The notes beneath the pieces are model-generated. The model was not told where the DNA came from and did no database searches. It was given only the letters and a program-made list of their open reading frames with translations. 64,000 nt of DNA from Ornithinibacillus contaminans (GTDB taxonomy: Bacteria > Bacillota > Bacilli > Bacillales > Amphibacillaceae), in assembly GCF_001038425.2 (NCBI RefSeq), contig NZ_LDPV02000018.1, positions 1 to 64,000 on the forward strand, read 5' to 3'. A program made the translations under genes and the position numbers. Of this stretch, positions 35,718-44,336 are shown in pieces (position 1 is the stretch's first letter; each line of letters begins with the position of its first letter).

Positions 35718-36842
35718 TTATCGACTAATTACCGCTTTTCGCTTCTGGAAATCTACGTCTTTATAGTAGGCATTTTTCACCAAAAGGTTGGGACCTAAAC
35801 AATTTACTGCTGGGCAATGGCAATTTAGGCTCTTGGCCGTATTGGACGCTAACCAGCGATCATAGGCATCTGGTAACGTCGTGTCTTGAATATTCCCCAA
35901 CGAAGGTTCTTCATCACCAAAGTCTGTCACGATAATATCGCCTGTAAAAATATTCACGTTCAAGCGTGATCTTCCGTCTGGATCATTACGTACCGTTACA
36001 TTCTTTTCTTTATAGATCTGCTGTAATAGTTCTAGTTCCTCTGTGGACGAACTACACGCATAAAAAGGCAAGGTTCCAAACAGCATCCATACATCTTGAT
36101 TACGATGATCTAGTAGTCGCTTTATCCCTGTCCGCATTTCATCAAGACTTAACGTTTCTAGATTACTTGCAAAATCAACCGGGTACATTGGATGTACCTC
36201 GTGTCTCGCACAGCCCATTTCAATGATGTGATCATGAATCTTTTCTAGATACGGGAAGGTGCGCTTATTTAGCATTGTTTCAGCAGACACCATAACCCCT
36301 GCCTTGGAAAGAGCTTGCGCATTTTCTACCATTCTTTCAAAATACTTTTTCCGGTTCTCTTCTGATGGCTTACGCTCCATCCGGGCAAATCCAGTTTCTG
36401 CAAATTCCTCTGCTGTTCCCCAGTTGTGGGATATATGTAGGACATCGAGGTAAGGGATTATTTCCTCATAGCGTTCGTAGGGCAAGGTCAGATTCGAATT
36501 GATTTGTGTACGGACTCCGCGCTCATGTGCATACTTCAATAGGGGCACAACATAATTGCGAACCGACTTTTTATTCATCATCGGCTCCCCACCAGTAATA
36601 CTCATCGTCCGCAAATGAGGAATCTCCTCAAGCCGCTGGATTAGTAATTCTACTGGCAATGCATCTGGATCCTTTGATTGCAGCATATAGCCAACCGCAC
36701 AATGTGCACAGCGCATATTACAGAGATACGTCGTCGTAAACTCGACATTCGATAATGTCATTTTCCCATGTTCTTTGACATCCATATAAGCTTCCCATGG
36801 ATCATAGCTTGGGGTTAAAGGTTTTATTTCTTTCGTTTTCAT
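35718..36842 (-). CDS. yfkAB: Radical SAM / CxCxxxxC motif protein YfkAB
   Basis: This 374-residue radical SAM enzyme has the cluster motif Cx3Cx2C in TTYLCNMRCAHCAVGY, the SAM-binding MSITGGEPMMNKK, and the C-terminal CxCxxxxC motif in LNCHCPAVNCLGPN, which gives the family its name. B. subtilis YfkAB is an orthologue of unknown reaction; the C-terminal cysteines may hold an auxiliary cluster. GAAAGGA precedes the ATG. No substrate gene lies alongside. I would not assign it to peptide modification without further evidence. Confidence 0.92.
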   Translation of the reverse strand: MKTKEIKPLTPSYDPWEAYMDVKEHGKMTLSNVEFTTTYLCNMRCAHCAVGYMLQSKDPDALPVELLIQRLEEIPHLRTMSITGGEPMMNKKSVRNYVVPLLKYAHERGVRTQINSNLTLPYERYEEIIPYLDVLHISHNWGTAEEFAETGFARMERKPSEENRKKYFERMVENAQALSKAGVMVSAETMLNKRTFPYLEKIHDHIIEMGCARHEVHPMYPVDFASNLETLSLDEMRTGIKRLLDHRNQDVWMLFGTLPFYACSSSTEELELLQQIYKEKNVTVRNDPDGRSRLNVNIFTGDIIVTDFGDEEPSLGNIQDTTLPDAYDRWLASNTAKSLNCHCPAVNCLGPNLLVKNAYYKDVDFQKRKAVISR

Positions 36843-36967
36843 ATAAAAAATCCTTTCGAGTAACAGTCTAAGGCTGAAAAACTAATAAGCAATTATTCCA
36901 TTATATCGTTATAAAGCCTCTCCTATTCTATCATGTTTACAAACAGATGAAACTTATTTAACCCATC

Positions 36968-37012
36968 AAAAAGCCTTCCATTCCATGGTATCAGAATGAA
37001 AGACTTTACGCT
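36968..37012 (-). terminator. Probable terminator of the ABC permease operon
   Basis: Minus strand: AGTCTTTCATTC and GAATGGAAGGCTT pair around TGATACCATG, with TTTTTGA following. Confidence 0.75.
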
Positions 37013-37020
37013 TTTTTCAA

Positions 37021-38622
37021 CTAACCTTCTATATCACGTTTGTTATAACCAATAAGGCCAAGAATTGTTAAGACGATTGCTACTACAACTAGCATACCAA
37101 TCGATAGCCAGTTCATATCTTCAACCGGAATCTGTGGAACGTGACCGAACGGGGAAAGCTTGCCAACCCATTCATCAAATTGGAAGATTCCACCTAGATA
37201 TAGGACAAAGAAGGAATAAAACACATAGAGCCAGACCAAACCAGTTCGTCTAGGAAGATATCCAATTAGCAGAGCTGAAAGACCAACCATTACTAGTATC
37301 GCAGGGTAATAGACTAACGCCATGCCATAAACCTTACCAAATGAAAACGGCTCTTCCATCACCGACACACTTGCCGCCCAAAGCCCAATTGCCTCTAGTG
37401 AAATCATCACAAAGCCATTTACCACCGCAATCACCAGAAAGCTCGCCATTAGTCTAGTACGAGATACCGCTCTTCCAAGCAAGTGTTCCAAACGACTTTT
37501 CTTCTCTTCCCCAGCTAATTTATTCATCGCCATAACTGGTGGCACTGCTGCCAATATCCCCATCACTATCATTAGCATAGACATAAATTGTTCGGTAAAC
37601 GAAAGCCCACCACTTGCAGCTAACATCTGCTGCATCATTTCATTCCCTTCAAAGAAGGAATCTAAATCACCAAACACAGAACCATACGATGCCCCAATGA
37701 CAAACATCCCAATTGCCCAAGCAATCGTCCCTGTTCGTTGCAATCTAAACGCAAGCCCAATTGGCGATTGCAAAAAGGCAGAAGCCTGTTTTCGACCAGG
37801 TTTTGACGGTAGAAACCCTGCTCCCAAATCACGGATGGCATTTAAGTAATTGGCAACAACGAATAAAACAAGTGATACGCCAAGCAGTAACAAAATTGGT
37901 CCCCAATTATTCTCCCCATAAGCCGCGGTTTGGGTAACCCAGCCTAACGGCGAGATCCAGCTTAGTGCTTCATTACTGACATCACCAATTCCACGAACGA
38001 GATAGGCAATAAGCAGCACCGCAATGGAAAGTCCAATCGTTCCTCGAGAACTTTCCGATAGCTGGGCAAATACTGCGGTTACCCCGGCAAAAATTATACC
38101 AGTTGCACCTAATGCTGCTCCATATAATAAGGAGCCCTCAAGACCCATACTCTCGATATTTAATGCATAAAGACCAACTCCTACAATAAGGGCTAATAAC
38201 ACATTGACAATTGTATAAACAACTAAAGTCGCATTTAAATTGGATAGGCGCCCTACAGGCAATGACCGAATCACCTCAATCCGTCCATCTTCCTCGTCCG
38301 CTCTTGTATGTCGTGTCACTAACAAGATACTCATTAACCCGACTACAACTGCCGTCATGAGTAACATTTGATGGGCAGTCATCACACCAAGTGTATAATT
38401 ATCTAAGTCCGCTGGTCCGACCATCGCAATCATCGCAGGATTTTCCATCGTGTCTGCCATTGCATCACGGTCTGCTTGCGATCCATACAGCCCTAAGAAA
38501 GAAATGGGTACGACAAAGGTGAAGAAGCAAATACCAATAAGCCACAGCGGGATTCGAATTCGATCTCGTCTAACAAGTAAACGAGAGAGCCTCCCTGTTC
38601 GTTTGTAAATCGCATTAGCCAT
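37021..38622 (-). CDS. ABC transporter permease (antibiotic-exporter type)
   Basis: This 533-residue membrane protein has about twelve helices in two similar halves, with the internal repeat RLLVRRDRIRIPLWLIGICF and FRLQRTGTIAWAIGMFVIG. The RADEEDGRIEVIRSLPVGR and AGEEKKSRLEHLLGRAVSRT blocks are typical of permeases annotated as exporters of polyketide antibiotics. It starts at the last base of the ATPase stop codon. With the ATPase and the TetR gene it makes a three-gene regulated export operon. Confidence 0.88.
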   Translation of the reverse strand: MANAIYKRTGRLSRLLVRRDRIRIPLWLIGICFFTFVVPISFLGLYGSQADRDAMADTMENPAMIAMVGPADLDNYTLGVMTAHQMLLMTAVVVGLMSILLVTRHTRADEEDGRIEVIRSLPVGRLSNLNATLVVYTIVNVLLALIVGVGLYALNIESMGLEGSLLYGAALGATGIIFAGVTAVFAQLSESSRGTIGLSIAVLLIAYLVRGIGDVSNEALSWISPLGWVTQTAAYGENNWGPILLLLGVSLVLFVVANYLNAIRDLGAGFLPSKPGRKQASAFLQSPIGLAFRLQRTGTIAWAIGMFVIGASYGSVFGDLDSFFEGNEMMQQMLAASGGLSFTEQFMSMLMIVMGILAAVPPVMAMNKLAGEEKKSRLEHLLGRAVSRTRLMASFLVIAVVNGFVMISLEAIGLWAASVSVMEEPFSFGKVYGMALVYYPAILVMVGLSALLIGYLPRRTGLVWLYVFYSFFVLYLGGIFQFDEWVGKLSPFGHVPQIPVEDMNWLSIGMLVVVAIVLTILGLIGYNKRDIEG

Positions 38623-39536
38623 TAGGATAACCCCCCTGCTCCTGTCCCCGTTTGTCCTTTACCTTCATAATGACGCATGAACAAATCCTCTAACGTTGGT
38701 GGTGCGCTTTCTAGCTTTGTGATCCCAAATTGACTAACATGCTTCACAACTGTATCCAATTCCTCTGTATCCACTTGGAATGCTAATGCTTGATCTCTAG
38801 TCTCCACCTCATGTACACCAGTTAGTTCCCGTAATCCAGTAATCGGAGTTTTCGTTTCCACTACTAAATTGGTTCGTGTTAGATGACGAAGCTCGCTTAA
38901 TGAACCAGTTTCAATTATTTTACCTTGACGGATAATTCCTACGCGATCACATAGTTTCTCTACCTCAGATAAAATATGGCTAGAAAGTAGCACACTTTTT
39001 CCAGCCTGCTTTGCTTCTAGAACACATTGCTGAAATACTTGTTCCATTAACGGGTCCAGTCCTGACGTCGGTTCATCCAAAATATACAAATCGGCATCTG
39101 AAGAAAAGGCGGCTACTAAGGCAACCTTTTGCCGATTCCCCTTGGAATAAGTGCGACATTTTTTCGATGGATCTAGTTCAAAACGTTTAATCAGTTCTTC
39201 GCGTCTACTTTTATTATTTCCTCCGCGAAGCTTCACAAATAAATCAATAACTTCACCACCAGTAAGATTTGGCCATAGGTTTACATCTCCAGGAACATAA
39301 GCAATTCGCTTATGTATCTCAACTGCATCTGACCAAACATCCTTCCCAAAAATTGTTGCCTCGCCAGCTGTTGCTTTTAAAATACCCAATAGCACACGGA
39401 TGGTTGTTGATTTACCAGCCCCATTCGGTCCGATGAATCCAAATACTTCCCCTTCACGAACCTCTAAATTCACTCCATCTAAGGCCGTAAACTTACCAAA
39501 TTGCTTCGTTAAATCGGTTACTTTTAATACACTCAT
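38622..39536 (-). CDS. ABC transporter ATPase (drug-resistance type)
   Basis: This 304-residue ATPase has Walker A GPNGAGKSTT, the family stretch GEATIFGKDVWSDAVEIHKR, the YSKGNRQKVALVAAFSSDAD signature, where the usual LSGGQ reads YSKGN, then Walker B LYILDEPTSGLDPL and H-loop LLSSHILSEVE. The C-terminal 90 residues form an accessory domain. It overlaps the TetR gene by 4 bp (ATGA) and the permease by 1 bp, so all three are coupled. Confidence 0.92.
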   Translation of the reverse strand: MSVLKVTDLTKQFGKFTALDGVNLEVREGEVFGFIGPNGAGKSTTIRVLLGILKATAGEATIFGKDVWSDAVEIHKRIAYVPGDVNLWPNLTGGEVIDLFVKLRGGNNKSRREELIKRFELDPSKKCRTYSKGNRQKVALVAAFSSDADLYILDEPTSGLDPLMEQVFQQCVLEAKQAGKSVLLSSHILSEVEKLCDRVGIIRQGKIIETGSLSELRHLTRTNLVVETKTPITGLRELTGVHEVETRDQALAFQVDTEELDTVVKHVSQFGITKLESAPPTLEDLFMRHYEGKGQTGTGAGGLS

Positions 39537-40174
39537 GCTTTCCCCTCCCCATATTTGTAAAAAGTCGTTTTCAATATCGCTACATAGTCATAAAACTCAT
39601 CCCAGTAAGGTGCCACATCAAACGTATGCAGATTTTCATATTTTATCCGCATAATCAAATCATTTTGGTAGCCTTCCATCGACCACTGAATCAGTTTAAA
39701 TGCCTTTTCCCTATCAATATCATCTCGAAATAAGGATGTGTTAATGTTTTCATATAACATGGTTTGCCGTTTCAGTAGCATGCTGTCATATTTCTCTTGT
39801 AGATCCTCAGGCAATTCTAATTCATCCTGAAAAAACATCGTTCCTAAAAAGCTGAGCATATTCGGATTTCGCTGATGGTATGCCGATTTAATTTCAGCTA
39901 TTTGTTTTAAACGCTCGATAAAATCCGGCTGGGTTATATCCACCTTTTCAAGAAACTCTTTTTGACTAATTTCTAAGCCGTAGTTGATTAGATATAAGCA
40001 TAATTCTCGTTTATTTTTAAAATAGTAAAATAGCATCCCTTTTCCGATCCCTGCGTTCTTTACAATTTGGTTCGTCGATGCCTTATCATAGCCATTCTCT
40101 GCAAATTCTTGTAGTGCAGCATTAATAATTCTCTCTCGTTTTTCTGGATCTAGATTGTTAAATGTTTGATTAAT
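39533..40174 (-). CDS. TetR-family repressor, apparent ATT start
   Basis: The full reading gives 213 residues, a normal TetR length. The DNA-binding domain (RERIINAALQEFAENGYDKA, TNQIVKNAGIGKGMLFYYF) begins upstream of the first in-frame ATG. A TGA lies three codons before the ATT at 40172-40174, and no ATG, GTG or TTG occurs between them. GAGGG stands 9 bases ahead of that ATT. Initiation at ATG 40036 would delete most of the helix-turn-helix. The rare start could limit repressor level. The gene heads an ABC export operon and has paired operators at its promoter. Confidence 0.75.
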   Translation of the reverse strand: MNQTFNNLDPEKRERIINAALQEFAENGYDKASTNQIVKNAGIGKGMLFYYFKNKRELCLYLINYGLEISQKEFLEKVDITQPDFIERLKQIAEIKSAYHQRNPNMLSFLGTMFFQDELELPEDLQEKYDSMLLKRQTMLYENINTSLFRDDIDREKAFKLIQWSMEGYQNDLIMRIKYENLHTFDVAPYWDEFYDYVAILKTTFYKYGEGKA

Positions 40175-40222
40175 TGTAAATCACCCTCTCTTGTAGAGTT
40201 TATTTACTCCTATTCGGATTTA

Positions 40223-40270
40223 GACCACTTTGGTCGAAACCAGTGTAACACTTTCGACCAGGGTGGTCAA
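40223..40270 (-). promoter_or_regulatory. Promoter with paired GACCA-N3-TGGTC operators
   Basis: Minus strand: -35 TTGACC (40265-40270) and -10 TACACT (40242-40247), 17-bp spacer. Two 5-3-5 palindromes, GACCA(N3)TGGTC, lie at 40256-40268 (covering the -35) and 40223-40235 (just past the -10), centres 33 bp apart. This is a strong candidate for autoregulation by the TetR product. Confidence 0.8.
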
Positions 40271-40317
40271 TAACAACAAAAAATAAAGACCCCAACTAAA
40301 AAGAGGTCTCTAATCGG

Positions 40318-40830
40318 TTACTTTCTCCGATAAAAATTATATCTATTTCTTAGGGCAATCAACATATATGCATATAGAATGAAAACGGGTAAAACGATAC
40401 CTATAGCGATATACTGAATTATTAACCCCTGCCACGTTAGAAATAACCCGGATTGGGATACGATCAACATAAGGAATAATGCTATATAGAAACTCATCAT
40501 TCTCCTATAAGAATCTTGAATGGATTCCTTATCCGAGTACAATTTCCGAATTCCCGATTGATTAGCGTCTGTTCGAAAGTAATGAAATAGCTTAACAGCA
40601 TCCGTTACATGCCCCCAACCAGCATCTTCATATAATTGAAAATAGTCATCGTCTGCTTCTGGTCTGAAATCTACTTGATAGACATAGGATGCTTCGTGAT
40701 TTTCTTCAAACACATACGAGAAAAGCCGATATTTAATTAGTTGTAATCCTTTACTAGACATTTCCGTTAACCATTTTTCCTCCTTCTCAATATCCGAAGC
40801 AAAAAATAGTTTGAATTTCCGTATTGTCAT
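40318..40830 (-). CDS. DUF2812 membrane protein
   Basis: This 170-residue protein has an N-terminal soluble part typical of DUF2812 (FKLFFASDIEKEEKWLTEMS, SKGLQLIKYRLFSYVFEE and YQVDFRPEADDDYFQLYEDA with GW after it) and two C-terminal membrane helices. DUF2812 proteins are often encoded just behind a PadR regulator, as here, and their function is unknown. ATG at 40830 follows GAGGGTG by six bases; a GTG at 40839 is possible. Confidence 0.85.
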   Translation of the reverse strand: MTIRKFKLFFASDIEKEEKWLTEMSSKGLQLIKYRLFSYVFEENHEASYVYQVDFRPEADDDYFQLYEDAGWGHVTDAVKLFHYFRTDANQSGIRKLYSDKESIQDSYRRMMSFYIALFLMLIVSQSGLFLTWQGLIIQYIAIGIVLPVFILYAYMLIALRNRYNFYRRK

Positions 40831-40831
40831 A

Positions 40832-41167
40832 TCATTCACCCTCTATTTGTTTAATAAGTTGTGTTGAATTCTCAACCAATGATTTCAACCGCTTATATTC
40901 CAAGTGTAGAATATCTTTCCCAAGTAATGTTAATTGGTAATACTTCCGGCGATCATCATCTTGTATCATTGCTTTTTCGATTATATGCTGCTTCTCGAGC
41001 TTCCCTAACGCACCATATAAGGTTCCCGGTCCCATCGTTACTTCTCCCCTGCTTACCGTTTCAACATCTTGCATAATGGCATAGCCATGACGCACCTCTC
41101 TAAGAGAGAGAAGAATGTAATAAGTTGCTTGCGATAAGGGTAAAAAATCCTCTGGTTGCTTTGTCAC
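40832..41167 (-). CDS. PadR-family transcriptional regulator
   Basis: This 111-residue winged-helix protein has ATYYILLSLREVRHGYAIMQ, then VTMGPGTLYGALGKLEKQHI and the wing RRKYYQLTLLGKDIL. Its GTG start follows AAAGGCGGTG. It is adjacent to the DUF2812 gene and probably represses both. The 30-bp dyad directly upstream (41184-41213) is the likely operator. Confidence 0.92.
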   Translation of the reverse strand: MTKQPEDFLPLSQATYYILLSLREVRHGYAIMQDVETVSRGEVTMGPGTLYGALGKLEKQHIIEKAMIQDDDRRKYYQLTLLGKDILHLEYKRLKSLVENSTQLIKQIEGE

Positions 41168-41183
41168 ATCATCACCGCCTTTA

Positions 41184-41213
41184 TATCAACACTCGATATA
41201 TCGTATGTCGATA
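41184..41213. promoter_or_regulatory. 30-bp dyad, probable PadR operator
   Basis: TATCAACACTCGATA followed at once by TATCGTATGTCGATA forms an inverted repeat with 12 of 15 positions complementary, centred 32 bp before the padR start codon. Confidence 0.7.
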
Positions 41214-41402
41214 TAATAACACATCATTATACTGCGTGCAACAGAATTATTAGATTTTTTTAGCAAAGAAAATTGCATCCAAGCCAACCTATCTAGGACA
41301 TCATATTCTAATAGAAAATTAAAAATCGGGAAACGCGAGAAAGATAAATTGAGAATACAGCTTTTTTTATTTATACTAATGGCAGTGAAAGGGGTTTATA
41401 TA

Positions 41403-42158
41403 ATGGGACAAATGAAACTTGAATCAAAAGCGCTAACCGTATTAAAGGATAAAATACAATCAATTAAAACAAAGGAAGGTGCGATTTATTTAGTAGGACC
41501 TGTCCGCCTTCCCGTTAACTTATATGGTGAGACCGTTGAATTTAACTGGTATTGCTGGTTAAACAGTGAGGAGGTTACTGATGATTACCAAAGCATCATC
41601 GATAATCTATCTTCCAAAAACTTAGCAGACTATCAGCAATCTAGTGTTTTAGTCTATGGGGATTTTGAAAACAGTGAGGATGCCTTAATCCGTATGCACT
41701 CCATTTGCCATACTGGCGATATTTTTGGTAGTAAGCGATGCGATTGCGGCTTTCAATTAAAAGAGTCCATGCGCAAAATTAAAGAACATGGTGCCGGCGC
41801 ATTATTCTATTTAGCAAATCATGAAGGGCGTGGAATTGGCCTGTTTTCAAAAGCAATGGCATACGTTCTGCAAGAAAACGGTTATGATACCGTCGAAGCA
41901 AATGAGGCATTAGGATTTGTGAATGATTCTAGAAACTATGACGATGCGATCCTTGTATTAAAGCAATTACGATCGAAGCCTGTTACACTAATCACAAATA
42001 ATCCACTAAAGCTTGAGGCAATGCAAAACGCCGGATTAACACTTACTGGACGCGTACCACTTTGGGGAGATAAGTCCGAGTATAACGAGCGATACTTGCA
42101 AACAAAGGTAGAAAAATCAGGACACCTGCAGGAGGAAAGGAATTGCTCCAATGACTAG
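41403..42158 (+). CDS. ribA: GTP cyclohydrolase II (RibA), stand-alone
   Basis: This enzyme opens GTP to give diaminohydroxyphosphoribosylamino-pyrimidine, formate and pyrophosphate. The zinc site is C102, C113 and C115 in HSICHTGDIFGSKRCDCGFQ, with the same spacing as E. coli RibA; HEGRGIGLFSKAMAY and TLITNNPLKLEAM are the GTP-binding blocks. There is about a 48-residue N-terminal extension relative to E. coli, and no RibB domain, unlike the fused RibBA of B. subtilis. ATG 41403 follows AAAGGGG. It overlaps ribD by 8 bp. No FMN riboswitch is seen. Confidence 0.93.
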   Translation: MGQMKLESKALTVLKDKIQSIKTKEGAIYLVGPVRLPVNLYGETVEFNWYCWLNSEEVTDDYQSIIDNLSSKNLADYQQSSVLVYGDFENSEDALIRMHSICHTGDIFGSKRCDCGFQLKESMRKIKEHGAGALFYLANHEGRGIGLFSKAMAYVLQENGYDTVEANEALGFVNDSRNYDDAILVLKQLRSKPVTLITNNPLKLEAMQNAGLTLTGRVPLWGDKSEYNERYLQTKVEKSGHLQEERNCSND

Positions 42159-43242
42159 CCATGAGTTCTATATGGATGTAGCATTGCAAAATGCCATGGC
42201 TATGAAAGGGCAAACCGATCCAAATCCACTTGTTGGCTCGGTCATCGTCAATGAAAATCGAATCGTTGGGGTTGGTGCCCATTTAAAAGCAGGTGAGCCC
42301 CATGCGGAAATACATGCACTACGCATGGCGGGCGATCAGGCAAGAGGTGGCACCATTTATGTGACCCTTGAACCTTGTTCCCACCACGGCAGAACTGGAC
42401 CTTGTGCAGAAGCAATTGTAAAAGCAGGATTAAAACGTGTCGTGATTGCAACATTAGATCCGAATCCTATTGTTGCTGGGAATGGTGTCAAAATCTTAGA
42501 GAATGCTGGTATTGAAGTCATTACAGGAATTCGCGAACAAGAAGCCATGAACATGAATGAAGTATTCAATAAATTTATCCTGACCAAGAAACCATTTGTT
42601 ACCCTAAAGGCTGGTGTTACCTTAGATGGAAAGGTCGCTACCCACACACATAGTAGCAAATGGATTACGTCAGATGATGCTAGACTAGATGTCCATCAAT
42701 TAAGAAGTGAAAATGCAGCGATTTTAGTTGGCATTAACACGGTACTTAAGGATAATCCATCTTTAACTGCCCGCATTCCAAACGGACGTAATCCGCTTCG
42801 AGTGATCCTAGACTCCAGTTTGAGAATACCACTGGATGCCAATGTCGTAACAGACAACCAGGCAGAAACTTGGATATTCACAACCGAAAAGCATGATCCT
42901 GTAAAGAAACAGCAGCTTGAAAAATTGGGTGTAAAGGTCATTGTAGCAGGTGGGACAGAATCTGTTGATCCAAATGAGGTCGTTCACGTTTTAGGCGAGC
43001 AGCTTATTTCTTCCCTTTTCCTTGAAGGCGGCGGCAACGTTCATGCATCCTTCTTGGAGAATAAATTGGTTGATAAGGTTGTGCTTTATTTCGCTCCGAA
43101 ATTAGTTGGCGGAAAGGATGCACCAACATTTTTAGAAGGTACCGGTATTGCCGACATGCAGGATGCCGTCGGACTGACGGATACAGACATTGTTAAAATC
43201 GGTAATGACTATAAGTTTTCTGGATATCCAGTGTATGAATAG
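42151..43242 (+). CDS. ribD: Bifunctional pyrimidine deaminase/reductase RibD
   Basis: This enzyme performs the next two steps after RibA: deamination, then NADPH reduction of the ribosyl side chain. The N-terminal deaminase domain has the zinc site H51-A-E53 (GEPHAEIHALRM) with C76 and C85 in LEPCSHHGRTGPCAEA. The reductase domain runs from about residue 145 (FVTLKAGVTLDGKVAT) to the end, with LFLEGGGNVHASFL. At 363 residues it is full length. AGGAGGAAAGG lies inside the end of ribA. Confidence 0.95.
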   Translation: MTSHEFYMDVALQNAMAMKGQTDPNPLVGSVIVNENRIVGVGAHLKAGEPHAEIHALRMAGDQARGGTIYVTLEPCSHHGRTGPCAEAIVKAGLKRVVIATLDPNPIVAGNGVKILENAGIEVITGIREQEAMNMNEVFNKFILTKKPFVTLKAGVTLDGKVATHTHSSKWITSDDARLDVHQLRSENAAILVGINTVLKDNPSLTARIPNGRNPLRVILDSSLRIPLDANVVTDNQAETWIFTTEKHDPVKKQQLEKLGVKVIVAGGTESVDPNEVVHVLGEQLISSLFLEGGGNVHASFLENKLVDKVVLYFAPKLVGGKDAPTFLEGTGIADMQDAVGLTDTDIVKIGNDYKFSGYPVYE

Positions 43243-43255
43243 ATGAGGGATTACG

Positions 43256-43822
43256 ATGAAATTTGGATTTGATATTGACGACACGTTAATTAACCTCAGG
43301 GAGCACGCGTTTAATCTCTATAAAAAGAAATTAAACAATGACATTCCCCAGCGTGAATTCTATGCGTTACAGCGGGTGGAAATTCATGAGCCATTCGGTC
43401 TAACCGACAAGGAAGGAAGCGACTTGTGGAACAGCTCTCTTGAAGAGATTTATTATACAGACTGCCCGCCTTTTGCTGGAGCAGTAGAAACCTTAACTCA
43501 GTTAGAGAAACTTGGCCACGAGATTTTTTACATTACGGCAAGACCGAAAGAACACGGTGAGCGCACGAAGGTCTGGCTAAAAGAACGAGGATTTCCCGTG
43601 CACGATGAACAATTTTTCTATGGCATGCAGGATCATGAGAAAATAGACATTATTAAGGATTTAGGGCTGGACTATTATGTGGATGATAAACCAGCAATCC
43701 TACAAACACTTGCCAATAAAGGAATTAACCTTTTCCTAAAGGATCAATCCTATAACCGCGATTATCCAGCAGAACGGATTATGGATTGGTCAACCTTCTT
43801 AACGGTGATCGAATTAGAATAG
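43256..43822 (+). CDS. HAD-superfamily 5'-nucleotidase-like phosphatase
   Basis: This 188-residue HAD hydrolase of the NT5C/YqfW type has motif I DIDDTLINL, motif II YITARPKEHG (Thr) and motif III/IV IIKDLGLDYYVDDKPAIL. Such enzymes remove phosphate from nucleotides or similar molecules. It follows ribD by 13 bp with its own GAGGGAT. In this setting it could dephosphorylate the RibD product, a step carried out elsewhere by HAD enzymes (YcsE, YwtE, YitU in B. subtilis); that is inference, since those belong to another HAD subgroup. Confidence 0.85.
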   Translation: MKFGFDIDDTLINLREHAFNLYKKKLNNDIPQREFYALQRVEIHEPFGLTDKEGSDLWNSSLEEIYYTDCPPFAGAVETLTQLEKLGHEIFYITARPKEHGERTKVWLKERGFPVHDEQFFYGMQDHEKIDIIKDLGLDYYVDDKPAILQTLANKGINLFLKDQSYNRDYPAERIMDWSTFLTVIELE

Positions 43823-43834
43823 TAGATAGTGACG

Positions 43835-43870
43835 AAAGGTATTGCTAAACAAACTTAGCAATACCTTTTA
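43835..43870. terminator. Bidirectional intrinsic terminator
   Basis: AAAGGTATTGCTAA pairs perfectly with TTAGCAATACCTTTT, loop ACAAAC, between the ribA-ribD-HAD operon and the converging MarR gene. Confidence 0.93.
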
Positions 43871-43877
43871 CTTATCC

Positions 43878-44336
43878 CTATAAATTCTGTGCATGTAAAC
43901 CTAGTTTTTTCACTTGGTCAATCATCACTTTTTTCTCTTCGGTACCGAGACCACCCATTATTTCTTGCATTGCTTCAGCATGCTGCGGGAAAATGTCATC
44001 CATGAGCTGCTTACCTTCAGCAGTTAGTTCTGCATAGGTAACACGTCTGTCCGTGGGACATGCCCTGCGCGTTAAATAATGTTTCTCTTCCAATTTATCG
44101 ACCACATAGGTAATGCTACTACTCGCCAATAAGACTTTTTGCCCAATTTTTTGAATCGGCTGTTCCCCTTTGTGATAAAGCAACTCTAGAACCCCAAACT
44201 CTGTTAAATTAACGCCACAGCTTTTTATATTCTGGATAGTCTTCTGTTCGATTGCTTGTATTGCTCGCGTTAGTACAACGAATAATTTGAGCGATAGTTC
44301 TTGGTCTTCCTTAAAAACATTTGCTTCGACCATCAT
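43878..44336 (-). CDS. MarR-family regulator (MhqR/YusO-like)
   Basis: This 152-residue MarR protein shows TEFGVLELLYHKGEQPIQKI, LLASSSITYVVDKLEEKHYL as the recognition helix and CPTDRRVTYAELTAEGK as the wing. It resembles the MhqR-like regulator at 15429 in general pattern, but its target is not evident because it stands alone and converges on the rib operon. It contains two cysteines that could sense thiol stress. ATG 44336 follows AAAGGA; a TTG two codons earlier is possible. Confidence 0.88.
   Translation of the reverse strand: MMVEANVFKEDQELSLKLFVVLTRAIQAIEQKTIQNIKSCGVNLTEFGVLELLYHKGEQPIQKIGQKVLLASSSITYVVDKLEEKHYLTRRACPTDRRVTYAELTAEGKQLMDDIFPQHAEAMQEIMGGLGTEEKKVMIDQVKKLGLHAQNL

Noticed and set aside
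35718-36842. RiPP-modifying radical SAM system
   Set aside because: The CxCxxxxC tail identifies the conserved YfkAB protein. There is no precursor peptide or exporter in the same operon; the neighbouring ABC exporter is a separate transcription unit of drug type.
41170-41402. FMN riboswitch before ribA
   Set aside because: None of the conserved RFN blocks (AGGATCTTCGGGGCAGGGTG-like) is present in this gap.
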